NCBI GenBank assembly: GCA_003952965.2
Contig: CM025855.1
Coordinates: 33,619,014-33,683,013 of the forward strand
Direction: 5' to 3'
Source of the DNA: Morella rubra
Lineage: Eukaryota > Streptophyta > Magnoliopsida > Fagales > Myricaceae
Length of the DNA stretch: 64,000 nt
Made by a program: the position numbers and the translations under genes. Under the pieces are notes generated by a model. That model was not told the DNA's origin. It did not search any database and saw nothing but the letters and a program-made list of their open reading frames with translations. Of this stretch, positions 23,765 through 34,856 are shown one piece after another (the stretch's first letter is position 1; each line of letters starts with the position of its first letter).

Positions 23765-26700
23765 ATGGGGCTGCTTGAATTGTCTAAATTCAAGCTCCAG
23801 CTCCGATCCCTAATCACCGAAGTTCGAGACCTCAGAGTATGATTTCCAATTACCAAATCCGCGAAAACTTTTGTGCGCGCGCGTGTAATTGTTTATTTGC
23901 TGTGAATTGTCAGGAAAGGGAACGCTCAGCCAGTGAACAACTCCATCATCTAATTCAGGTGTTTTCTTTGGTTCATTTCGCTTCCAAAATTTGCAGAAAG
24001 CGTTGAGGCTTTCCTTTCATTTTCTAGGAATTTTTGTGATCGGATACAGAAACAAAAGCAAACTGAGGAGGAACACAGCAGAAAGTTACAGGAACTGCAA
24101 GCAGAGTTAGCTTCGTCCAATGACATGAGGCAAAAACTGGAAAGGAAGGTTCGTGAGTTTCGGATCGACTTTACGGCTATGTGCTTGTTGAAAATGATCG
24201 TTAGAAATAAAAGTTTTTTTTCGTTAATGTTACTTGTCACCGATTCAAGCTTGTGTCTGCAGGTGAATTACCTTCAAAACGACAATGCTTTACTTGAGAA
24301 CAAGCAAAAAGAATTAAAGGGAACCATACAAAGCCTAGTTCAGTCGAGGGAAAGTTTCATAAATGCTTACGAGGTCTGTATTTTTCTAACCTTCCTGAGA
24401 CCGCATGCCGGTTGTTGCTTCATCCTTCTTGAGGATAAAAGAATGAAGATGGGCAGGCTAGTGAAGAAGTGGTATAACACGAGTTGAACTCGAAGTAAGG
24501 AAGTTGGTTATAGGGATAGAATACCTAAAGTGTCGATGAAACGTGGTGTTGCCATTTCAGCCATGTATAAAGAATTGACTTTATGAAGCATTTGGTCTCC
24601 TGCTTCTCGTCATTTGAAGCAGCTCAAACTTATGAAAGCCATAGCTGAATATACCAAGCGCTTGTGAATTTGGAGCGGTAAAAGTATTAGGCGAATGGCT
24701 TTCATGGGATGATTTTCTATGATTACCTAGTGCTCTGAAGTGCATAATTATCGGCATGTCTTTGAGCTTTGATGTTCAAACAGCCTCTTTGCCATACGTG
24801 GTTCATTCTTTGGATACATTAACTTTGCAAATATGAAGTTGATCTTACTTCTGAATTCCCTGGAAAATTGATAAGTAGTTTGTCAAGCCTTCTGCACAAT
24901 CCGAGGGCTGGAATATTCTGTAGATACTACTGAACAAACCTTATGTTGAGCAAACATCTTGCAATAGTTATTTATCTTGCAGAATCCCAACCTTGACCTT
25001 CATCATGTCAAGAGGTGTATTGGAGTGATTTAGTGTTCCGAGTCATACTATGTGCAGGAATCTACCTGTGAAATGAAACGTTCAATTGAAACCAGAGATA
25101 GAAAGCTCAAAGTCCTAACCGAGAAGATCAAGTCTCACTTTTCTTTATTTGATTCAATCGAGAAGGAGGCATTTTCTATCAAGCAGGTTGTCAATGACGT
25201 GCAATGCCTTGTACATGAGAAAGAGGAATTAGGCAAGTAGCTTTCTGGATTATTACTCATTCCAGCTGTATGCTCATGGTTAGATTTTTTATGGAGACCA
25301 TTCATAGTTACATCAAAGTTGCAGTCCCAGATTCATTTTCAACTCTCTCTTGTGTACTCAGTTGCTGCCTTAAAGAGCAAAATGGAGAAGGTCTCTGCCT
25401 TTGAAAAATCTTTTGTTGGTATGCTAAATTCTCACTCAGCTACCTTAGTTATGTCCTCATTTCCTACTGGAAAAAAACTTCTGTTTACCCGTATGCGTTA
25501 CACTTAAGGGAATTACTACTTCCAGACCAAGATTTTATATTTCTGCATCACTCTTTCTCACCAAGGTGGGTCCGCATTGCGAGAGGATTGGTGGAAAAAA
25601 TAGTAAATATTGGCATCAAAGTAGCGCTCTATATTAAGTTCTTTTTTTCTTTTTTCTGTTATTATAAGCAATCAGCAACATCATACCATTCTGGAACATA
25701 TTAGAAAACTATTTAGATTCTGTCAAGTGCTTACGAATTAGTACTCATTATCATAGTTTCCCCTAACAGTTGATTCTAAACAGAATCGCTTTGTCATCCA
25801 TCTATGATTTTTTAGCAGTAGAATTTGCTGTCTTTCATACAGAGAAGATCTCTGACCTTGAAAACCAACTTAGACACAAAAAGGACGAGTTGCGAAGCAA
25901 GGATAGAATCATTTCAGAGCTAGAAGCACATCTGGAGGCAGCAAGAACTAGCAACAACCACCAAAGTCAAATAGAAGAGATATCCATAAACCTATTGAAG
26001 TTAATGTTTTATTGATTCCAAGAATAAATTTTCACTTGCACTGAAGGTAAACTTTTCGAGTGTTTCATCTTGACTGGCTAAACTTTCAGAAAACCATAGC
26101 CGCAAAGGATGTGGTCATGCAGAATTTAATCTCTCAAAAAGAGGTTTCTGAATTGTATTAAAATTTGTCGTTTATTTAATTTCTGGATGTTGTTGTGCTT
26201 GTTGGTTTCCTGAACTTCTTTTGAATCCCCTTGATCAGGTGTTGCATATTGAACTTGGGAGTGTAACCATCATTTTACAGAAGATTCAGGATATTGTTGC
26301 AAACATGAATGAAGAGGTTAGAAGGGGGTGTGAGTTTGTTGTGAAATATGCTTATATTTAGGTTTGAAGCTGTTATGTTATTTGGCTCCTAAGAACTTCC
26401 GGGTGCCATGATGATTCAAATTTAAAGATGGAGAGATAATATGGATATTATTTGTTTGGTTGAAAACATCTACCTTTGTCTTATAAGCTTTTAGCCTTGG
26501 AGTGAGGAGTATACTACTATGGTTCCACATAGTGTGGAGAATACAAATTTGATCCTACACTTTGTTCCTTTGCTATGTTAAGTTGTTCGGCTGTTGTGTT
26601 AAACTTTTATTCCCGCTAAAGTGAATGCCACCAGTATACGTGTTAACTTATCTTAAAATTGAAGGACGGTTTACCTGCTCAACTTTTAATATTGGGCCTT

Positions 26701-28981
26701 GTTATGCCTCAGCAACTTCTGGTCATTATCTTCCTCATGGTTTTTCTTGTGAAATACCTTGTAATATTTCTTTTAAATTTCTTTAAAATTCATTTTTACA
26801 GTACCTTATCTCTTCGACAGACCATTTGCTTTTGGGTGAAATATCTGTTATTCTCATGACAGGATAAAACGGTATTTTCATTGCTAATGGAATGCCAAGA
26901 AGGATGTAATATGACAAAGGAAGATAATAGGTAGGATACATATACTTTTTGCAATTATTCATGTCCAGGACTACTTAAACCTATTGCATGCGACATTTTC
27001 GAACACTTAGTGATTATAATATAGAAAATAATATTTTTCCCCGTTGGCACTCTAGACACTTACGTGCATATGTCAGGTCCTTTGGATCTGGTCATTCTGG
27101 CCTAGTTGTTCGATATCACAGCATGGGGTGTCAAGCATGATGGCAAATGATAACCAACCAAGAAAATCTTTTTAACAGCATGTATATGTATGATTCTCTC
27201 ATTCCTCATGTGGGCACAGTGTGCGTATGTGTTTCAATTCAAAGCTTTTCCAAAGGATACTGACTCTAATCTGTTGAAATAGAATTACTGCTTTAGGAGT
27301 TCCCAGCTGGTGAGCATGCATCCTGACCCGAACATTGGGGATAAGACTTGTTTAAGTTTTTTCCTTCTTCAATAGTCGTTTCTTGTTCTTAGTATTTGTC
27401 GTGTTGGCTATGGATTATTAGGACTGAAGACATGCTTCCATGTAATATGGAAAAATCTCCAGATAAGGCCTGTGAGAGTGGCTCTAAAGGAGATACAGGT
27501 TTATTCTGCCTTCTCCATATATTTTTTTTCCACTTCTATGTGGCTTAGACAGATGCAGAGTATATTAATAAAAATTCATGTCACTTTAGTCATGTGAGAG
27601 TGATATCCAAAACTTTCGTATTGTAGTAGGCAAATGATACACTGCTAAACGGTGGTGATCTTGGAGCACAAAAGGCTTTTGCCAGGGTGCTTATCTCTTT
27701 CATATGTTTCCCCTTCTACGTTAATCTGCTGTAGCAATTTGGTCAGAAGACTCACCGAGATTGAGTTTGATGCTTCTTTTCCCCAGTTTCTTTACGAATA
27801 TCCTTTTAAGGATGAGATCATCAGAAAGTGGCATTAGTAGTTGTATTACAAATGAACATTGTTCCTACAGTAGCAGAGCAGACCCACGTACTGTAGTATC
27901 ACCATGAAAAGCCACTATAAATCTTAGAACTTGGTGGTATAATGGCGATGTCTAGTCTATCTAAATGAAACACTCATATTATCTCAGTTGAATGTAAATA
28001 AAACAAAATGATTATGTTATGCATCTTTTGGTTTTCTGTTTGTAAGTATAGAAAAGAGTATGGAAAGAAAAAATGAGAGCTGGTTCGAGATGCTCAATCT
28101 CCAGAAATGAAACATCTTGTATTTCACGAATGCCAGCCGTTGTACATTGGGCCTTTATTTATACAACTGCTTGGCTAAACAAGCTAAGCACTTGCCTAAC
28201 TAACACGGCCCATGAACTAACTTTCGTAACAACTCGTCTAACTATCACAAACGAACCATTACAGATCACCCTTCCACGGGATAGAACATGCGTGTATCGA
28301 GATTTTCCGGATGTTTTTTTGAAGCACACATGCATTCGCTCTCTGTGTTATGTATCTGTGCAGAAAGCCTAGCATTTCCAAATGTTTTGATGCAGCTTCA
28401 GTTCTAGGTGAGAAGTACTATAAAAACGTTGGCGGCTGCTCACTGGAACAAAATGACAATGACTCATGTGTGTCAGAGGCAAGTGGATCGGTTTTTGCCT
28501 AGACTGCAAATTCAGAAACTTATTGTTTGGTCGTGTGGAAAGATAGATATGTTTGTTTTCTGTAATGATTAAACGGAATGTTTCCTGTTCTCCACAGTCA
28601 GCTTTCTCAGAGCCGCAATTAGCAGCGGATGATCCTAGCGTGTCTGACAATGATGGTAAGGTCTGAAGATGACGTATCTTGCACAGCTATTTTCATTTCC
28701 TTAACAATTGCTCCAAGAAACCTCAACTTGCTGGAGTATCTAACGCTTCGAAAACTGTTCTATTCCACCCTTATGCCGGAGTCTGCATCCTTTTTTATGC
28801 ATAGGATAACTGTACCAGTTCAGTACACTTAGATTCTGAGTGCTCAACAACCCAAGCAGAAGCATCAGAAGATCCAGGTTAGGTTTTTATAATGTAATGT
28901 AATTTACGTTTTGAAACTGAGTCTGTGATATTCTACTAAATAACAAGCAGATATTTGAAATCAGGAGCACAAGTAGGATGA
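23765..28981 (+). CDS. Coiled-coil protein of unknown function (about 393 aa, 15 exons; AT-AC and GC-AG introns)
   Basis: I do not recognise a named function. Exons: 23765-23836, 23914-23958, 24050-24148, 24263-24373, 25058-25232, 25362-25418, 25843-25979, 26084-26143, 26239-26316, 26863-26930, 27422-27498, 28396-28478 (or 28490), 28598-28655, 28833-28877, 28965-28981. Phases close through all of them. Residues 1 to about 300 are charged heptad-like coiled coil: SKFKLQLRSLITEVRDLR, KLQELQAELASSNDMRQKLE, VNYLQNDNALLENKQKELKG, CEMKRSIETRDRKLKVLTEK, KISDLENQLRHKKDELRSKD. The tail (about 300-393) is acidic and Ser-rich, probably disordered. No signal peptide or membrane segment is seen. The start ATG 23765 follows an A-rich context. 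Intron 7 (25980-26083) has AT-AC ends; intron 5 starts with GC. The short last exon is the least certain part. Confidence 0.75.
25980..26083 (+). other. Putative U12-type AT-AC intron
   Basis: The 104-nt intron starts ATATCC after GAAGAG and ends AC before TTTCAGAAAACC. No GT or GC site near the end of exon 7 keeps the frame. ATCTTGAC resembles the U12 branch site, and its branch A lies 10 nt before the intron end, within the usual U12 spacing. Phase is 0 on both sides and gives IEE then FQKTIAAKD. Confidence 0.75.
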
Positions 28982-29771
28982 TGTACGTGGGAAATGGCTC
29001 ATAAAGTATGATGATATATAGGAGTAATTCCTAGTAGCACAGTGATCTTGGAAAGCCTGTGGTGAGTCTCTTCTTTTTTGTGTCGCATCCATTGGGATTG
29101 TAAATCAGAGTTTTCCATATACTAATCGTTTCCCTGAATGGGAGTTTCATACACAATAGGAAATTCTGCTTGTGTTCTACTCTAGGAACAAGATTTTATC
29201 TTATGGTCCCATGATAAATTTTATCTGTTTTTTGATCACTAGTCTATCAAAACTGAAAATTAAGATAAATGGTCTTTGTTAATCTGATTTTTCTATAATT
29301 TTCTCAAGAGAGGCGAAGGTATCAACAGTCTTCCTTTAGTACTGTGCAGCGACAAGAAGGCAAATGTTTGTCAGGGAGGGAATTTTGTTTTTTGTTTTAT
29401 AAGCGGGAATTTTGTTTTATATATCCTCTATATTACAAATATCATTTGAAAAAGGATTAGTGTTGAATTATTTTCCAAATTTTCTTTGTAAGATGAAAAA
29501 AGGGTATTTACCTTAAAACTCTAATCACTTGGTGGTTCTTAATTTCCTTTTACTTGGTTTAGCCCATCTCAGAATATGTTTGACAATAGCCTCTTTGAAT
29601 TCTAGTTCCTTGATGTATTATTGTATTTTATTTTTCTTGTAGAAAGAAAAATGGAAACATCTTTTTGCTTAGAAACTATTTCACCAATATCTTGTTAATC
29701 GATGAAATCATGTCCACTCTATTAGCTAGATGGAAAAATAACCAATTATTATATTGTTATAGAGTGGTTAT

Positions 29772-29960
29772 ATGGTTGCGTTTGTTTGTCGAAATTTTGG
29801 AGAATATTTTTAAAATTTTAAGAATCTTTTAGATATTGAAATTTATTTGAATTTGTGAAACTTTTAGAGTGTGTTTATGTAGATTTTGAAAATTTTAAAA
29901 TATATTTAACTTATTCGAAATTTTGATATCCTAAAATATTATGTATACAAACGCCACCAT
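29772..29960. mobile_element. Tourist/PIF-Harbinger-like MITE, family A copy 2
   Basis: The left end ATGGTTGCGTTTGTTTGTCG and the reverse complement of the right end ATGGTGGCGTTTGTATAC are inverted repeats. A TAT repeat flanks both sides (29769-29771, 29961-29963). The interior aligns with copy 1 at 3243-3422, sharing GAATATTT..AAAATTTT.AGAATCTT and AGAGTGTGTTT. Confidence 0.65.
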
Positions 29961-32900
29961 TATTTTAGTATAGGAAAGGAAATGTCTATGATGCTAGTGG
30001 TCCAAGGGAAAGGGTATCGCAAAACTTTGGGAGGCCAAGCCCTGACCCTGGGGCCAGGTCTGCTCGTGGCTATATTGTTCGGGAGATTCAGGAAAGGGTG
30101 TCCAATCCATATAACATGGATCAAGTAGTCGGTTACTGCTGAATTAAGCCCATCTTATTTCTTGGACTGTCCAAGCCATGTGTGGTCCGTCAGTTAAGAA
30201 CTCGTGTTTTGGTCAAATATTCAATTTGTGATGCCATTTGCTTTTTGCTCAGGCTGACCTCAGGTGGGCTGATCTAACCTTGACTTACTCTCCTTTCGTG
30301 TCATACTCATGAAAAATATGCTTCGGTCACCCTACTTTTCCTTCGTGAATACAAACTATGACTTGTACCATTCCAAGAGATTTGCTCAGAAAATCAACGA
30401 TATGATTGGTAAAGTCTGCTTGGCAACTAGCCAAGGGAATCAAACCAGTCATTATTTGACTCAGACGCAAAACCAAAAAATAAAAATAAAATCAACTCTG
30501 TTTACCATTATAACTACGTGAGATGACAAATACTCTATTTTTTTGTGGACCCTGGTGTTTGGCTTCTATACAGTCGGAATCGTTCTTCCGATGTTTTTGG
30601 TCATTTGTGGGCAATAAGTCTAAGGCTGGGACACCAATCACGAAATAGGAAAAATTAGAATATATCCCAGAATTTAGAGACCGAAGAGTGACGGTACTCC
30701 TGGCACGGAAAGCTGCAATTTTGTCTTCAATCGTCTCCAAGATGCAAGGGCGTCCATGGCTGGCCGAAGAGACAATTCTGGGTTCCCACCGTGCATTGCG
30801 CCCGCGCAAGTGAAAAACAAACAAAAAACCCCGGTTTTGAGCTTCAGCTCGGGAGACGTGCAGTTTTACCTGTACGGCACGTGAGGCGATAACTTCCCAA
30901 CCGACAGTTTAATAGGCAATGGCCAAGCAGGCTTCCGTAAATACACACCTTTGGATCTTTGATTTCTTTTCTCTCTCTCAGGGCACGGAGTAACAGCGTA
31001 TTAAACAATGCGAGACACCGAGGACCTAGAATTCACAAACCTCAGGATTTGTTAAACTATACCATCAAGATAAATTTTTTTTGTAACTTCCAAAGAGTTC
31101 TATCTGGCCAAACTTTTTTGAAAATCTCAATATTGTGTAAATTAAATGTTTTTTTTTTTAAAAAAAGTAGAGGTCCATTGTATAATGTATCGTGCCATCA
31201 TGGGCACCTAAGAGCTAGTCAAAGTCTTCGATTTTAGATCCTCCCATTGACAAACCTTACACTTATAAAATGATTGCTACCCAATATCAGGTCATGTGTA
31301 ATATTTTTTACTAGGTATAGATATCCGACCTGAAAAGACGTTTTCTGAATTTTTTTCTTAATTTATAATGAATAAATTCAATATGTAACACTGATTGGAA
31401 TAAAATGTCAGAAATAGCAGATCCAGGCTGAAGTTCAGACCGACCTACGGCCTTTTGACCTGCGAGTAGCAGTCCCTGCAATAAATTTCCATACTAATAG
31501 ACTTTTTTTTTTTGTTAAAATAGTAATAGACTTGCTTGCCAGTACGAACTCATTTATAGTGCCCGTGGCTTATTAATGGCACTCAGGAGCTGCTTTTAGG
31601 GCGGTGAGGAAGAAGAAGCAATGACTATTGGCTTGTGACTTGAACAGAGAAATCTGAAACCTGAAGTAAAGTATTGTGTATGCATGCACGCCACAGAGCC
31701 GTAAAGCCATTTAATGGAGCATTTTAAATTGTCCCCTGAAATGTATTTCCCTCCACAGGTGGGTGCCGTTCCTTTTATATATACATATAGCATTTATGGC
31801 CAATTATTTCGTCTATCTCTCCAACTAGTTTTTAATTCCCAACGCAAAAGGGCAACTTAGATTATTAATGCCCCTTCGTGGTTAAATTCCCCTATTGCCA
31901 TTCCATATGATATTTTTGTTTTTGTAGAAGTATGTTCATTTTTGTAATCTGCCCTCGAGACGGTCCATTACATATCTGTTTTTTTTTAAAAAAAAAAATA
32001 TAGGCACGTGGTCCAACTTCTAGGCACTATTATTTTGTACGTTTACATTAAAAACTGGGCCTCCTAATCATAGTCATCGCTTTAAAGATACTCATCGAGG
32101 GTAGATACGGCTCCATTCAAGGGCGTGCAAGACATAGGGTGGGGTCCCCATATATTTTTTTGCTGTTTTTGTGTAATTTCCTCTCCCTCTACCTACCATC
32201 CATCCATTCATATAATGGAAAGCTTCTCTGGTGGCTTTTGAAGACATTTTTGTGTAGTACTGGGGCCCGGGCATCGATCGAAGACGTTTGATTTTTTGCA
32301 TACCGACATCGCTAACCGCTTCAATTAACTGAAGATTATATTGGATAGAATAGTATATTAGCGTCTGGCACAAACAAATAAATGCTTTAATTGGATTCCC
32401 AGAATACTTCTTCTGAACCAGAAAAAAAGTGTTTAATTTCTCAAGGACCATCTCCTCGATCGTAAAGTTGAACAACCTCAATATTTGTTAAATAATTTTT
32501 TATTCCAAAAGTTTAAATAGCAATAAATTCTATTATTTAAATTATTGTCTAATATTTTTCTTCAGGTGGTCCTATAAGTTTTATTGAATACATCTATTAA
32601 TTCTTGCCATCTTCTCGTTGCACAAAAGTTAGACAACTATTTCGAAAGTGGATTTAAAAAATTGGTAACACTTATAAAATTAAGAACTTAAAATTTTAGA
32701 AAAAAAAACATATCATTAAAGTCCAAAACTTAAATACTATGCAAATTACTTCAGTTACTAAACCACATACTTTAATAATTAGAAAATTCAAACTTTTGGA
32801 AAGTAAAAAGAAAAAGAAACAAAAAGGGATAGTTTGGGCCACAAGCCTCCGTTGAAGAGCCTCGACATGACACAAGCTGCTGTTAGCGAAGAATAAGAAG

Positions 32901-34496
32901 ACCACGATATTTTGGAGTCCAAACGTTTTTAGTCCGTGGGATGTAAAGAAGATGAGAACATGCAAACTTATTATACAGAGATAAAGAGAGAGATAATAAC
33001 TGGGGTAGATGAAGACATGCATTATTATATTTCTTCTAATTTTTACAATTGGAAAAGAGTAATCTACTTTATGTTTATTCTTATTCTTATCTTTACCTGC
33101 ATTTTTTTTTAAATGAAGAAGATATAGGTGCAGTCTTTTCATCACATATCTTTTTTTCTCCGTGATTTTTTTTCTTGGAAATTGATAAGTGTATTAGTGA
33201 AGACACAAAATATACACGGACTCAACGAAAGATGCTATTTTGCACGTTAAAATCACTTCTTTAATGAATTAAAATCTGATTCCTACAGGAGTAATTTACA
33301 CAAGTAATTCCATAGGCATTTTTTCCTGTCAGTTTTTAATGCAAGCATACGAACTCAAGATCAGGGGGGAAAGTGCTTAATTGAACCAAGTTAATCATTT
33401 TTGATAAGTACGAAACGTACAGGGATTTTTTTTTTTTTTAAGCTAACGTATAGCTGGATTGACTCCAGAAGATTATCTTAAATCGTAGCCTCTTAATGTG
33501 CACGGACCAATTAGTGTCATTCCAGTTGGTGTTTTCCACTTGTTTCCAAGATTATTCTGCCCCCACTCTTTTCCATGCGGCACAAATTCTCTTTCTTTTC
33601 CTTTTTTTCTTCTTTTCTAATTTTCTTTCTGGTAAAATTGCGAAGTTTACACTAAAGTATTTTGCAATTTTTTTTTTTATAATGTCTATGTGATTATAAA
33701 CTAAAATGCTCTTTGATTATTAATTTTATCATTTTTTTTATATCCCCCGTCTTATAATTTTTTGTTATTATAGAAAAATAAAAAAATAGTCTCACTGCAA
33801 AGATTGAACTCCATAACTTACAATAGAAGAAATTACAGAATGGATATCAACACTTCTGGTTCTGGTAGGTAAGTTATTGGGGTCAGACAGGCAATACATT
33901 ATAGAAGGGATTCACCTGGCACAGATCATCAGTGGCCAAAACTTTTTGACAGAAAACCCGTTTAGGTAAGGTTTGGTAACCTCTATGAATTCACCTAAGC
34001 TACGCTTCTCCTATAAAACTAGCAATATAAACCCTTGTACAAGATCTCTTGCCCGCAAATTAACCAGCCAGGTTTGTTTCTTTAATTAATTAACAAGAGA
34101 TATATGAAAGCGATCAGATCCCCCCCTCGTCCTTATTCATCTGGGAAGTTGTGGGTTCTTGTTAAGCAGGGGAGGTTTGTTCTTGATTCGGTATAAAATT
34201 AACGCTCGTAATCTTTGCAGATTTTGGCCGCTCCGCCCTGCTGGTGATTGACATGGACGAATTTGTAACTTGTACCGCAGCTTTCCGCGTCCGACATATA
34301 TAATTTGGACTGGTTACAGAGACGTGGATAGATGGATAGATATATGGTTGTACGAGCCCCCACTACGCGAAACATTGAAACGTCAACAGCAGGAACAGGA
34401 AACGTCGTACCACGTCGGAAGGGGCTCTTCACGAAATGCACGTCCACCACGAACTCAGTGCCAGACTTCCACACGCTCGGTTAACCGTGTTTCGGA

Positions 34497-34502
34497 CACG
34501 TG
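34497..34502. promoter_or_regulatory. G-box/ABRE-type element GACACGTGGC upstream of EDR2-like gene
   Basis: A perfect CACGTG with GACACGTGGC context lies 355 bp upstream of the start codon. Such boxes bind bZIP or bHLH factors; use here is inferred. Confidence 0.45.
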
Positions 34503-34562
34503 GCACTGACAAAGTCCCCACAGGCGGGTCCCCCTTACATCCCCTCCGCCCCCCACGAGTCC

Positions 34563-34576
34563 GCTCTATATTATAT
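34563..34576 (+). promoter_or_regulatory. Possible TATA box of EDR2-like gene
   Basis: CTCTATATTATATG lies about 285 bp before the ATG, ahead of a long CT-rich leader (34710-34795) ending in a (CT)n tract. Confidence 0.4.
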
Positions 34577-34856
34577 GCCTTGCGCTGCCCACCTCAACGA
34601 CGACTCTGCCGTCACTGCGTTGTCCCATTTAATTGACCTCATAAAAGAATTTTAAAGCGAACCCCGAATAATAGGGAATTTCATTTACGAACGGTAGCTT
34701 GAGCTCAACTCTCTCTCACTCTAGAATTCACCGTCTCTCATTTCTCTCTCTAGGATTTTTTTTTCTCTCTTCTCTCTCTCTCTCTCTCTCTCATTCTTTG
34801 GGTTGAGGATGATGATGGTGGTGATTACAGGGGGGTGATTGATCTGAGAGGGAGAT

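Larger units (their letters stand above)
28982..34856. other. Gene-poor region with EDR2-like promoter at its right end
   Basis: Contains a family A MITE (29772-29960) and long AT-rich stretches. Open frames at 30492-30824, 32092-32481 and 32696-33145 (all minus) are low in complexity or lack recognisable domains, so I do not call them genes. The DNA near 30560-30960 is less AT-rich and unassigned. 34200-34856 is the likely EDR2-like promoter and leader. Confidence 0.6.

Noticed and set aside
30492..30824. 110-codon minus-strand frame in a less AT-rich island
   Set aside because: No family recognised and no neighbouring exons; could be relic DNA but cannot be supported.
32092..32481. 129-codon minus-strand frame
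   Set aside because: No recognisable domain, AT-rich, no splice partners in phase; nothing supports translation.
32696..33145. 149-codon minus-strand frame
   Set aside because: Low-complexity Phe/Lys/Leu-rich sequence typical of AT-rich intergenic DNA.
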